A stretch of DNA of 64,000 bases, from contig JBAZZU010000010.1 of assembly GCA_041658605.1 (NCBI GenBank), positions 1 through 64,000 of the forward strand, in the 5' to 3' direction. The position numbers and the translations under genes are program-made. Under the pieces are notes generated by a model, which had not been told where the DNA came from, made no database searches, and saw only the letters and a list, made by a program, of their open reading frames with translations. Shown piece by piece: positions 17,806 to 26,421 of the stretch (the first letter of the stretch is position 1; each line of letters begins with the position of its first letter). Origin of the DNA: JBAZWE01 sp041658605. GTDB taxonomy: Bacteria > Actinomycetota > Thermoleophilia > BMS3ABIN01.

Positions 17806-18931
17806 CGCCACCATCTCCCGGCGCTCCGAAGCTTCCTTCGCTGACGCGTATCACCTTTGACCGCTCCAGCTCTCCCGGGGTAAAGAGGTCCGTGTCCGCA
17901 GCCGTGATTATAACCTGACCGCCCGCGCTTTCGGGCGACTCCCCATTTACGCCGAGCGCCCCCATAAGCCGCCGCCGCCGGTCCGGGTCAAGCTCGCTCA
18001 TGACGTCGTCGAGCAGTAGTAGCGGCCGCCTGTCGCCTGCTCCCCACGAAAGATTTCTCTCGGCCAGCATCAGCGCCAGCACCGCGGCGCGCTGCTCCCC
18101 CTGGGAACCGAACGGCTTCAGGCTTCTGTCGTCCAGGATAAAATCGACGTCGTCGCGGTGGGTTCCTGTTCCAGTGGAAAGCCTCTCCATGTCGGATGAC
18201 CAGTTTTCCCGATACTTGTCAACCAGCACCGCCTCGGGATCGGCGGCGGTGGCCGCTTCCTGGATCTGCGAAACAAGGTTGATGCGAGCCCTGGTATCCT
18301 CGTCCGCTATCTCGTTGAGCGCACGCTCAAAATGGGGTGATAGCTCCTCGCACTGAAGGCGGCGCGCTTCGAATATGCTCAGCGCCAGCGATGCCAGCTG
18401 GCGGTCCCAGGGAGATATGTCCGGCAGCGGAACCAGTCCCGCCCTGGCGCGTTGTAAAAAACTGTTTCGCTGGCTGAGGGTTTTCTGGTAATCGACAACC
18501 CGCCTGCGGTGAGACGGGTTCCTTTTGGATATGGTGTCGTCAAGGAAGCGTCGCCGGTCGGAGGGAGGACCCTTGATGAGCTGGAGATCGTCTGGCGAGA
18601 AGCAAAGAACCGATCCGGGTTCGATCCATTTCGGGCCGCCTCCAGAATCAACCCGGGCACTTCCACCTCTCTCAAGACTGACGGCGCGCACGCACACTGC
18701 TCCGTTCTCAACCTCAGCCTCGGTGCGAAAAAAACTGCTGCCTTCAGCAACCATCTCGACATCACGGCTGGTCCTGAAAGACGCGCCGCAAAGATTGTAC
18801 TGGGCGGCCTCGAGCAGGTTGGATTTCCCGGCGCCGTTGTCGCCCACGATGATCGTGATGCCCGGCGGAAATTCCACAAACCCTTCCCGATAGTTCCTGA
18901 AGCTGGATACGTTTAGGCTTTTGAGATACAA
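17798..18931 (-). CDS. recF: DNA replication/repair ATPase RecF
   Basis: SMC-like ATPase that loads RecA at gaps. The 377-aa protein has Walker A GDNGAGKSN (residues 31-39), the GSQGEQRA signature and Walker B LLLLDDVMSELD. TTG start with AAGG eight bases upstream, 37 bases after dnaN. Confidence 0.96.
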   Translation of the reverse strand: MYLKSLNVSSFRNYREGFVEFPPGITIIVGDNGAGKSNLLEAAQYNLCGASFRTSRDVEMVAEGSSFFRTEAEVENGAVCVRAVSLERGGSARVDSGGGPKWIEPGSVLCFSPDDLQLIKGPPSDRRRFLDDTISKRNPSHRRRVVDYQKTLSQRNSFLQRARAGLVPLPDISPWDRQLASLALSIFEARRLQCEELSPHFERALNEIADEDTRARINLVSQIQEAATAADPEAVLVDKYRENWSSDMERLSTGTGTHRDDVDFILDDRSLKPFGSQGEQRAAVLALMLAERNLSWGAGDRRPLLLLDDVMSELDPDRRRRLMGALGVNGESPESAGGQVIITAADTDLFTPGELERSKVIRVSEGSFGAPGDGGDG

Positions 18932-18968
18932 GTCTGGAACCTTCGGCCCGGTGTCTGGCGCCGGGCGC

Positions 18969-20078
18969 TTAACCCGTAAGGCGCACAGGCATGATCAGGT
19001 AAAGAAATTCGTCTCCCTCGCCCTTTAGAAGGCCTGGCCTCAGGGGGCTGATGATCCTCAAGGCTACCTGCTCCTCCTTAATGCTTTCAACGCCGTCCCT
19101 GAGAAACTCCGGGTTGAAGCCTATCTCGACCTCTTCGCCCTGGAAGGCTACCGGCATACTCTCACTGGCTTCGCCTACCTGTGGCGTCTGGGCGGACACC
19201 GTCAGCTCGCCGGTGGCGAACTTCATCTTGATGGGAGCGTTCTTCTGGGCCATGAGTCCGATCCTTCCCACGACCTCGAGAAGCTCCTCCCTGTCGACCT
19301 GTATTTCGTGCTTGAATTCCTCGGGTAGAAGCTGCTGGTAATTCGGGAACTGGCCTTCGATAAGGCGTGATGTGAGGAAGATGTTGCCGGCGCTGAAAAT
19401 CGCCTGGCCGTCTATCATGCCCACAGTTACGCGTTCCGGCTTTACCTGGCCGCATATTCTCGCGAGTTCTTCCATCGAGGAACGCGGAACTATAACTTCT
19501 TTTTTGTCTGTCAGGGTCGTAACCGCCTTTGTCTCGCATACGCTGAGGCGATAGCTGTCGGTAGCGACCATCTTTACCTTTTCCCTGGAAAACTTGATCA
19601 GTATTCCGGTGAGCACCGGCCGCGTTTCGTCACGCGAAGCCGCTCTTGCAACGATGTTGATTGTCTCCATCAATGGCTTGCTGTCAACCTCGAAAGCTCC
19701 GACTTCCGGCATTTCCGGGAGTCTGGGAAAATCCGCAGCCGGCAGACAGTTGAGCCGGAAGCTCGCAGATCCGGAGGTTACCTCCATCAACTGTTCCTTT
19801 TCATCAAAATCAAGCGAGACTTCTCCGGACGGGAGGCTTTTTATAACGTCAGTCAACAGCCTTCCGGGAGCGACTGCCGCGCCTTCTCCCTCCACCTTGA
19901 CTTCCAGGGTCATTCTTAAAGAGAGCTCCATGTCAGTGCTTGCCAGTTCGACCCTGCCGCCTTCTTTCGTCTCGATCCTTATTCCCGACAAAACAGGCAT
20001 GGTGCTTTTTGTCGCTACGGTTTTTAAAACCGTTTGCAGATTCTCCAGCAAGAGATCTTTGGCACAAGTTATCCGCAT
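18969..20078 (-). CDS. dnaN: DNA polymerase III sliding clamp (beta)
   Basis: Ring clamp that tethers polymerase III to DNA. The 369-aa protein has three clamp domains and ends in LYLIMPVRLTG, matching the conserved MPVR/MPM C-terminus. ATG preceded by GGAGGT at six bases. It is separated from dnaA by a 253-base spacer holding DnaA boxes. Confidence 0.97.
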   Translation of the reverse strand: MRITCAKDLLLENLQTVLKTVATKSTMPVLSGIRIETKEGGRVELASTDMELSLRMTLEVKVEGEGAAVAPGRLLTDVIKSLPSGEVSLDFDEKEQLMEVTSGSASFRLNCLPAADFPRLPEMPEVGAFEVDSKPLMETINIVARAASRDETRPVLTGILIKFSREKVKMVATDSYRLSVCETKAVTTLTDKKEVIVPRSSMEELARICGQVKPERVTVGMIDGQAIFSAGNIFLTSRLIEGQFPNYQQLLPEEFKHEIQVDREELLEVVGRIGLMAQKNAPIKMKFATGELTVSAQTPQVGEASESMPVAFQGEEVEIGFNPEFLRDGVESIKEEQVALRIISPLRPGLLKGEGDEFLYLIMPVRLTG

Positions 20079-20286
20079 AAACCGACCTCCGACTTTATCT
20101 TTTTTAATTTATAAATAAAAAACATTTTATGTAGTAGTCACCTGTATAAAGTGGATAAAAGGAAAAACTCCTACAAAACAGTGTTTTTATTACTGGAACA
20201 CAACCGTGCATAGCCCTGAGGATAACAGAGTATACGGATGGCAAAACCTTGTCCAACCGGAGATGCGACATCATGGCAGTGGATAA
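20069..20286. other. dnaA-dnaN spacer with DnaA boxes and AT-rich stretch
   Basis: Four sequences one base from TTATCCACA occur: 20069-20077 (inside the start of dnaN), 20150-20158, 20217-20225 and 20278-20286, the last three in minus orientation. A stretch of almost only A and T runs from 20093 to 20130 beside dnaN and could be the unwinding element. Together with the boxes upstream of dnaA it suggests a two-part origin. Confidence 0.55.
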
Positions 20287-20331
20287 AAGGAGGTTGTCCC
20301 CAAAAACACCCACCGCTTCTCAACGTTTTTT

Positions 20332-21708
20332 TCACTGGCGATACGAGCTCTTCAGCTTACCTGTAATCTGCTGGACCATCGTGAAAACCTCGCGCTCTTC
20401 CTTGATAAGGTTGGAAATCTTGTTGATTGAATGAATAACCGTGGTGTGATCCCGGCCGCCGAATTTCTGTCCGATTCGGGGCTGCGATGAGTCGGTAAGC
20501 TCGCGGCACAGATACATCGCCACCTGTCTTGGAAAGACGATGTTCTGGCTGCGCTTGCTGCCCCGCAGGTCGCTCATGGAAATATTGAAAGTGCGACAGA
20601 CCTCGCTCTGGATCATGTCGATTGAAATGCGGGTATCGAGGCTGGTTGGCAGTATATCCTTAAGGGCCGCCTTGGCCAGCTCAAGCGTGATCTCGGACCT
20701 GGTATGTATGGCGTACGCGGAAAGCCGGTTGAGGGCGCCCTCGAGCTCCCTGATGTTGGTAGGAATCCCGGCTGCGATATAGCCAAGGACATCATCGATG
20801 GATCCGGGAGAGATGACGACGCCGGAGACGCCGACTTTTTTGCGGAGAATCGCTATCCTGGTCTCCACGTCGGGAGGATGTATGTCAGTTGTCAGGCCCG
20901 AACCAAAGCGGCTGATCAAACGCTCTTCGAGCGTGGCGATCTCCTGTGGAGGCCGGTCGCTCGAGATGGCGATCTGCTTGCCGGCCTCATAAAGGGTGTT
21001 AAACGTGTGAAAGAACTCCTCCTGCGTCCGCTCCTTGTTTTCCAGGAACTGGATATCGTCGATGAGCAACACGTCGTTGCTGCGGTAATTGCGTTTAAAC
21101 TCATCCATCTTTCCATCCTTAACCAGATTGATGAAATCGTTCGTGAATGACTCAACAGTCACATATTTGACCGACATCTCGGGGTTGTTGGTAGCGACAT
21201 AGTGCCCGATGGCCTGAAGCAGGTGTGTCTTGCCCAGGCCGACGCCACCATAGATAAAGAACGGGTTATAAGCCTTGGCGGGGGCCTCGGCGACGGCCAG
21301 GGCGGCGGCGTGCGCGAAGCGGTTGCTTGAACCGATGACAAAGCTGTCGAACGTATATTTGGGGTTAAGGCTCTTTAGAACGGGCGGCTCCGAGACGCTT
21401 ATCAGAGACGGCGGCAATATATCCATATCCTGACGGTCCGCGGCCGGCGACTCTTTTTTTGGCGAGACCACCAGGCGTACCGGGACCTCTTCGCCGACGA
21501 CCTCCTGCAACGAGTCCTCAATCAGCGGCATAAAACGGTTCTCGATGCGCTTTTTTGTAAAATCGTTCGGGACGGAAAGAAGGAAATCGGTTCCCTCCAT
21601 GCCCGCAGCACCCGTATTTTCAAACCAGATCTCATAGGCGGAAGTGCTCAGCGTCTCGCGAATAGTCTCTTTCGCGCGCTGCCAGATCGTTTCTACCTGC
21701 TCCTCCAT
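20332..21708 (-). CDS. dnaA: chromosomal replication initiator
   Basis: AAA+ initiator that binds DnaA boxes and melts oriC. The 458-aa protein has an N-terminal domain I, a short linker, Walker A GGVGLGKTH, Walker B VLLIDDIQFL and the C-terminal DNA-binding signature GGRDHTTVIHS. ATG preceded by AGGAG at six bases. It leads the minus-strand block and diverges from parA across the origin. Confidence 0.98.
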   Translation of the reverse strand: MEEQVETIWQRAKETIRETLSTSAYEIWFENTGAAGMEGTDFLLSVPNDFTKKRIENRFMPLIEDSLQEVVGEEVPVRLVVSPKKESPAADRQDMDILPPSLISVSEPPVLKSLNPKYTFDSFVIGSSNRFAHAAALAVAEAPAKAYNPFFIYGGVGLGKTHLLQAIGHYVATNNPEMSVKYVTVESFTNDFINLVKDGKMDEFKRNYRSNDVLLIDDIQFLENKERTQEEFFHTFNTLYEAGKQIAISSDRPPQEIATLEERLISRFGSGLTTDIHPPDVETRIAILRKKVGVSGVVISPGSIDDVLGYIAAGIPTNIRELEGALNRLSAYAIHTRSEITLELAKAALKDILPTSLDTRISIDMIQSEVCRTFNISMSDLRGSKRSQNIVFPRQVAMYLCRELTDSSQPRIGQKFGGRDHTTVIHSINKISNLIKEEREVFTMVQQITGKLKSSYRQ

Positions 21709-22164
21709 GGAAGGCTCCTGTCGGCTTTCTTTGTTAACGAATCAAACTCTGACCGGGAGATGCGTTGAACGCGGCTGAATAGAGGAAAAATCACGGCCCG
21801 CCGCCGATTTTCAGGGTGCCCCGGATGCTTCTTGGCGAAATTTTATAGACGCACCTGCGATAAAACAAGACACCCGGACCAGGCAAGTTATCCACATGCC
21901 CTGTGGAAAGTTTGGGGATAACGGCACCACATATAACCGCCCGGACCAATGCTGGCGCAGGGGCACCCGGTGCTACGAAAAACCCCGCAAAGAGAGCTAG
22001 TTTACAGGATATCCACAAGCGTTAAAAGGCTGTGGATAACTTTTTTGGCCGGAAGGCGCCTGGTAGTCAAAATTGGCGACGGTTTTATGCGCGTTAAAGG
22101 AATTGGAGGACCGGGAGAGAACAAAAGACAATATTAATCCCGAAAACGGCGGGAGATTCTTCAC
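21709..22164. other. oriC: replication origin region (dnaA-parA spacer)
   Basis: No gene in these 456 bases. Two perfect DnaA boxes are present: TTATCCACA at 21888-21896 and its complement TGTGGATAA at 22031-22039. One-mismatch boxes are at 21913-21921 and 22009-22017. The boxes, the divergent dnaA and parA, and the gene order make this the upstream half of the chromosomal origin. Confidence 0.75.
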
Positions 22165-22977
22165 ATGACAACAGTACTGGCATTTGCCAACCAAAAAGGT
22201 GGGGTCGCCAAGACGACCTCGACTCTCAATACTGGCGTGGCCCTGCGCGAGATGCATCACCGTGTTCTTTTAATCGACATGGACCCCCAGGGCAATCTCT
22301 CGATGAGCCAGGGAATCAACCCCGACTTCCTCACCAAGAGCATTTATAACGTCCTTGTCCAGAGGCAGCCACTGGAAGACGTTATCCAGCGCTGCGAGGT
22401 AGACATCGCTCCGGCAAGCATCGATCTGGCCGGCGCCGAGCTGGCGCTGTCCTCTGCCATCGGGCGTGAACGCTCGCTGGAGAAAGCGCTGATGGCAGTC
22501 AAGCACCGTTACGACTACATCCTCATAGACACACCTCCGTCCCTGGGCCTGCTGACGATAAACGCCCTGACCGCGGCCGATGGCGTCATTGTGCCCGTCC
22601 AGTGCGAGTATCTTTCGCTGAGGGGACTGGCCCAGCTGGAAAAGACGCTTGAGATGATACGAGAGAACCTCAACCCGCGCGTGCGCATCAGGGGCATCCT
22701 GCCAACGATGTTCGACGCCCGGACGATCCACGGTCGTGAGGCGATTGAGATTTTGAAGGAGAGCTTCGGCGATCTCGTCTTCAACACCGTGGCGAGGAAA
22801 ACCATAAAGTTTGCGGAGGCCCCGGTTCAGGGCCGGTCTATCATGGCCTACGAGCCGGAAGGCGCAGCCGCGAACACCTATCGCAATCTGGCAAAGGAGT
22901 TGCTCAATGGGAATTCGAGCGAGCATGAAGGAAGGGGCCTTAGCGAACCTCTTCCAGCCTACGGAGCACATATCTGA
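22165..22977 (+). CDS. parA: ParA/Soj-family chromosome partition ATPase
   Basis: Deviant Walker ATPase likely to act in origin segregation or division placement. The 270-aa protein has the deviant Walker A QKGGVAKTT, DMDPQGNLS, and DTPPSLGLLTINAL. ATG preceded by GGGAGA at eight bases. It is the first gene right of oriC. No parB follows; instead its last 71 bases overlap ftsZ. Length fits chromosomal Soj proteins. Confidence 0.9.
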   Translation: MTTVLAFANQKGGVAKTTSTLNTGVALREMHHRVLLIDMDPQGNLSMSQGINPDFLTKSIYNVLVQRQPLEDVIQRCEVDIAPASIDLAGAELALSSAIGRERSLEKALMAVKHRYDYILIDTPPSLGLLTINALTAADGVIVPVQCEYLSLRGLAQLEKTLEMIRENLNPRVRIRGILPTMFDARTIHGREAIEILKESFGDLVFNTVARKTIKFAEAPVQGRSIMAYEPEGAAANTYRNLAKELLNGNSSEHEGRGLSEPLPAYGAHI

Positions 22978-24046
22978 AGACACAACGGTTGAGGAAAAAA
23001 GGCCGGCCCCGCGCGAGCACATCATTTCGCGGCAGGAGACGGCCTATCTGGCTGCCATAAAGGTGGTCGGGGTGGGCGGCGGCGGAACGAATGCAGTCAA
23101 CCGGATGATAGCCGCCGGCATCAAGGGCGTAGAGTTCATCGCCATCAATACGGACGCCCAGGCGCTGCAATCGAGTGAGGCCGACGTCAAGATCCACGTC
23201 GGCGGAGATCTGACCAGGGGCCTTGGTGGCGGGGCAGATCCGCGCATTGGCGCCGAGGCGCTCGAACGCAGCCGTGACGAGGTCAAGAGGGTACTCAGGG
23301 GCGCGGATCTGGTCTTTGTGACCGCTGGAGAAGGAGGGGGCACAGGTACCGGTGCTGCTCCCGTTATCGCGGAGCTCGCCCGGGAGTCGGGCGCGCTGGC
23401 CGTCGGCATCGTCACCAGGCCGTTCAGCTTCGAGGGTACCCGGCGCAACGTCCAGGCCGAAGAAGGGATCCGCCGCCTGCGCAAGGCGGCCGATACCGTG
23501 GTTGTCGTTCCCAATGACAGGCTTCTCCAGGTCGCGGAAAGGGAGACCAGCCTTCTGGACGCATTCAAGGTCGCCGACGATGTTCTGAGACAGGGGGTCC
23601 AGAGCATCTGCGATCTAATCAACCTGCCGGGCCTTATAAACGTTGATTTCGCTGACGTCCGCACCATCATGAGCGGCGCGGGCAGCGCGCTTATGGGAAT
23701 CGGCATCGCCTCCGGCGAGCACAGGGCGACAGAGGCCGCCAGGCAGGCCATAGGTTCGCCATTACTGGAGACCTCCATAAACGGCGCCCGCGGAATATTG
23801 CTTAACGTCAAGGGCGGCAATGACGTAGCGCTCCACGAAGCCAACGAGGCAGCGCAGGTCATCGCCGCGGTGGCTGCCGAGGACGCCAACATCATCTTCG
23901 GGACGGTTGTCGACGAGAGCATGTCGGACACCATCTGCGTAACCGTGATCGCAACGGGATTCGACCGGGTGAACGACAGAAAGAAACAGAATAAGTCCAG
24001 GGAAAGCGATGAAACACTTGAGGCGCCCCGGTTCGTTAACGGCTAG
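22907..24046 (+). CDS. ftsZ: cell division protein FtsZ
   Basis: Tubulin-like GTPase that forms the Z-ring. The 379-aa protein has VGVGGGGTNAVNRMI, the tubulin signature GEGGGTGTGAAPVIAE and the T7 loop LPGLINVDFADVR. The N-terminus is about 30 residues longer than usual; the C-terminal linker is short and ends LEAPRFVNG, a poor match to the usual FtsZ tail peptide. ATG 22907 has AAAGGAG eight bases upstream, so the gene starts inside parA. It sits at oriC rather than in a division/cell-wall cluster. Confidence 0.93.
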   Translation: MGIRASMKEGALANLFQPTEHISEDTTVEEKRPAPREHIISRQETAYLAAIKVVGVGGGGTNAVNRMIAAGIKGVEFIAINTDAQALQSSEADVKIHVGGDLTRGLGGGADPRIGAEALERSRDEVKRVLRGADLVFVTAGEGGGTGTGAAPVIAELARESGALAVGIVTRPFSFEGTRRNVQAEEGIRRLRKAADTVVVVPNDRLLQVAERETSLLDAFKVADDVLRQGVQSICDLINLPGLINVDFADVRTIMSGAGSALMGIGIASGEHRATEAARQAIGSPLLETSINGARGILLNVKGGNDVALHEANEAAQVIAAVAAEDANIIFGTVVDESMSDTICVTVIATGFDRVNDRKKQNKSRESDETLEAPRFVNG

Positions 24047-24097
24047 AAAAACAAGGCACCCGCTTTACCGGGCGCCGGAGTTTGAATAAAGATAAAA

Positions 24098-24123
24098 GCG
24101 GCACAGGACTCGTCCTGTGCCGC
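24098..24123. terminator. bidirectional terminator between ftsZ and the Lrp-like gene
   Basis: A perfect 11-base-pair stem (24098-24108 with 24113-24123, loop CTCG). On the minus strand it is followed by TTTTATCTTTATT, a good terminator for the Lrp-like gene; on the plus strand it is followed by a weaker pyrimidine run after ftsZ. Confidence 0.75.
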
Positions 24124-24215
24124 TGCTGTTTCCCCTTTCCTCATAGCCCCTTAACAAAACACCAGGACCGCACCGGTTCCTCCCGGCCAGCCGCAAATGC
24201 CCGCTCTGTCCGCCG

Positions 24216-24452
24216 CTAGGGCAGGTCGACCACCACGCAGGTCATGGTCTGAGCGATGCCGTCGATGGACTGAATCCGCGAAACGACCGTATTGCCCAGC
24301 TCGCTCACATCACCGCCTTCGATATAAGCGATTATGTCGTACGCGCCGGTAACCGCATGGGCGCTCTTGACCCCGGATATCTCAGCCATCTGCTTGCGGG
24401 CCTCGCCGGCGCGACCCGGGGTTGCGTTTATGAGAACATAGGCTGCAGCCAT
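24216..24452 (-). CDS. standalone Lrp/AsnC effector-binding domain
   Basis: A 78-aa protein that is only the alpha-beta ligand-binding (RAM) half of Lrp/AsnC regulators, with no helix-turn-helix. AAYVLINATPGRAGEARKQM and HAVTGAYDIIAYIEG match the family; the latter is the ligand-interface region. ATG preceded by AGGAGGT at about seven bases. It may sense an amino acid or act on a partner protein. Confidence 0.8.
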   Translation of the reverse strand: MAAAYVLINATPGRAGEARKQMAEISGVKSAHAVTGAYDIIAYIEGGDVSELGNTVVSRIQSIDGIAQTMTCVVVDLP

Positions 24453-24605
24453 CTACCCGACCTCCTGTAAGAGATTATAGAATGGACCAGCATAAACATA
24501 TTCCGCGGGCGGCCCTCCCGTCAATTATCCCGGGAGCAGCGAAGTTCTAAACCGCGATGCGAGGACATGCAAACGGGCAGTCCCAAATCGATCGAGCGGA
24601 AAAAA

Positions 24606-25403
24606 ATGAAAAGACTGATTGTCAACGCGGATGATTTCGGCCTCACGGAGGGCGTCAATCGCGGCATCATCGAATGCCACGAACGGGGCGTCGTCACCAG
24701 CACGACGCTGCTCGTGAACGCCGGCGCCGCCGAGGCTGCCGCCGAGGCTGCCGCCAGACATCCGCAGCTGGGTGTCGGACTGCACCTGAACCTGACATCC
24801 GGGAAGCCCATGCTTGACGCACTGGAGGTCCGTTCGCTGATTGGCGACGACGGCCTGTTTCCCGGGATGTCCGCCATGGTCCGAAGACTGATAAGCGGCC
24901 GCGCGCACGCGGACGAGCTTGCGGCCGAAGCCCGCGCCCAGATCGACAAATGCGTCGAACTTGGAATCAAGCCCACCCACATAGACAGCCATCATCACCT
25001 GCTTGCCCTGCCGAGGCTGCGCTCAGCCGTCTCCGGTGTGTGCCGTAGCGCGGGTATAACCAGGATGAGGGGTTACCATATGTCAGCAAGAAGTTTAAAG
25101 GGGTTCGCCATATCGGCGGCCGCGCGCATGCCCGCGGGGGAGCCTCTTGATACACCCGACAGGTTTTCCGGCATCGAGGTTATGGGAAGAAGAGATATGG
25201 CGGTTTCCCTGGGACACGAGCTCGCGGCGCCGGGAGACACGCTCGAATTCATGTGCCATCCCGGCTACGCCGACGATATTCTCTCTCGCGTGTCGGGATA
25301 CAACAGCCTGCGCGAGGTCGAGCTCAAGGCCCTGTTGTCAGAAGAGTTTATCCGCGCGATCGAGGTGGCCGGGGTTCGGCCGGTCTCGTTCAGGGATCTT
25401 TAG
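24606..25403 (+). CDS. YdjC/ChbG-family carbohydrate deacetylase
   Basis: Metal-dependent deacetylase family acting on N-acetylated sugars. The 265-aa protein has NADDFGLTEGVNRG (metal Asp pair), THIDSHHHLLALP (metal histidines) and FMCHPGYAD near the end. ATG 24606 is favoured because the conserved sequence begins at once (MKRLIVNADDFG). It lies 13 bases upstream of gpgS, implying a job on the same sugar product, which is inference. Confidence 0.8.
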   Translation: MKRLIVNADDFGLTEGVNRGIIECHERGVVTSTTLLVNAGAAEAAAEAAARHPQLGVGLHLNLTSGKPMLDALEVRSLIGDDGLFPGMSAMVRRLISGRAHADELAAEARAQIDKCVELGIKPTHIDSHHHLLALPRLRSAVSGVCRSAGITRMRGYHMSARSLKGFAISAAARMPAGEPLDTPDRFSGIEVMGRRDMAVSLGHELAAPGDTLEFMCHPGYADDILSRVSGYNSLREVELKALLSEEFIRAIEVAGVRPVSFRDL

Positions 25404-25416
25404 GAAGGGAAGCTCA

Positions 25417-26421
25417 TTGAAGCCTGCCGAATGGTTTCGCCAACGCACATATCATTACTCCGTGTTCTCGGACGTGGAAGAGCTTGTGGGGCTAAAACAG
25501 AAACAGGGTCTGACGATAAGCGTCTGCCTGCCGACCATGAACGAGGCGGACACTATCCCCAACATCCTTCCCGTGATCCAGCGCTCCCTCATGGAGCGTC
25601 ACAAGCTGGTCGACCAGCTGGCGATAATCGACTCCCGCAGCACTGATGACACCGTCCGGGTCGCAAGGGAGCTGGGTGCGGAGGTCTTCTTCGACGACGA
25701 ATACCTGACTGGTCAGCCACCGGCGTATGGGAAGGGAGAGGCCCTCTGGAAAAGCCTGGTGCCCCTCACGGGCGATATCATCGTCTGGGTGGACTCAGAC
25801 ATCAAGAACTTTTCTGCGCGGTTCATATATGGCCTGGTGGGGCCGCTCCTGAAAAACCCCGGGATAGGTTACGTCAAGGGCTATTACCGCCGCCCGCTGT
25901 TTCTGGGCGAGATGAAGAGAGAGACTGGTGGCGGCCGGGTCACGGAGATTTGCGCCCGCCCCCTGATAAACATGTTTTATCCAGAGCTTGCGGGGCTCAT
26001 CCAGCCGCTTTCCGGAGAGTACGCAGGCCGCAGGAGCATCCTCGAGAGTGTCCCGTTCTTCACGGGATATGGCGTGGAGATCGGCCTCGACATCGACATA
26101 TACCACAAGTATGGTCTTACATCAATAGCCCAGACCGATCTGAAGCGCCGGGTCCATCACAACCAGAGCACGGAAGCACTGGGACGCATGTCATTCGGCA
26201 TCATGCAGGCTGTTTTCACACGCCTGCACGATGAGGGCCGCATGGATAGCGGGGCTGCGCCGGGCGCGCTCTACAGCAGCATCCACTTCAGGGAGGGCGA
26301 ATACGGACTCGACTCGAAGGAGATAAGGGTCGTGGAAAGGCCGCCGCTTGCATCGCTGGAGGAATACCGCCGCATCCACAAGGTGAGGCCCGCGTCAGAC
26401 GGGGAGGGGAAAAAACGATGA
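25417..26421 (+). CDS. gpgS: glucosyl-3-phosphoglycerate synthase
   Basis: Transfers glucose from an NDP-glucose to 3-phosphoglycerate, giving glucosyl-3-phosphoglycerate, precursor of glucosylglycerate (compatible solute or glycan primer). The 334-aa GT81 enzyme shows VCLPTMNEADTIPNIL, DSRSTDDTV, the DxD-type VWVDSDIKN and GYGVEIGLDIDIY. TTG 25417 has AGGAAGGGA six bases upstream; the open frame to 25147 belongs to the overlap with the deacetylase. It overlaps the next gene by ATGA. Confidence 0.92.
   Translation: MKPAEWFRQRTYHYSVFSDVEELVGLKQKQGLTISVCLPTMNEADTIPNILPVIQRSLMERHKLVDQLAIIDSRSTDDTVRVARELGAEVFFDDEYLTGQPPAYGKGEALWKSLVPLTGDIIVWVDSDIKNFSARFIYGLVGPLLKNPGIGYVKGYYRRPLFLGEMKRETGGGRVTEICARPLINMFYPELAGLIQPLSGEYAGRRSILESVPFFTGYGVEIGLDIDIYHKYGLTSIAQTDLKRRVHHNQSTEALGRMSFGIMQAVFTRLHDEGRMDSGAAPGALYSSIHFREGEYGLDSKEIRVVERPPLASLEEYRRIHKVRPASDGEGKKR

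Noticed and set aside
23044..23934. A 296-codon minus-strand frame over ftsZ
   Set aside because: Ser/Ala/Pro-rich antisense of the FtsZ core; no motifs.
25147..25416. Long N-terminal extension of gpgS
   Set aside because: It is out-of-frame sequence of the YdjC gene; the ribosome site and conserved N-terminus place the start at 25417.
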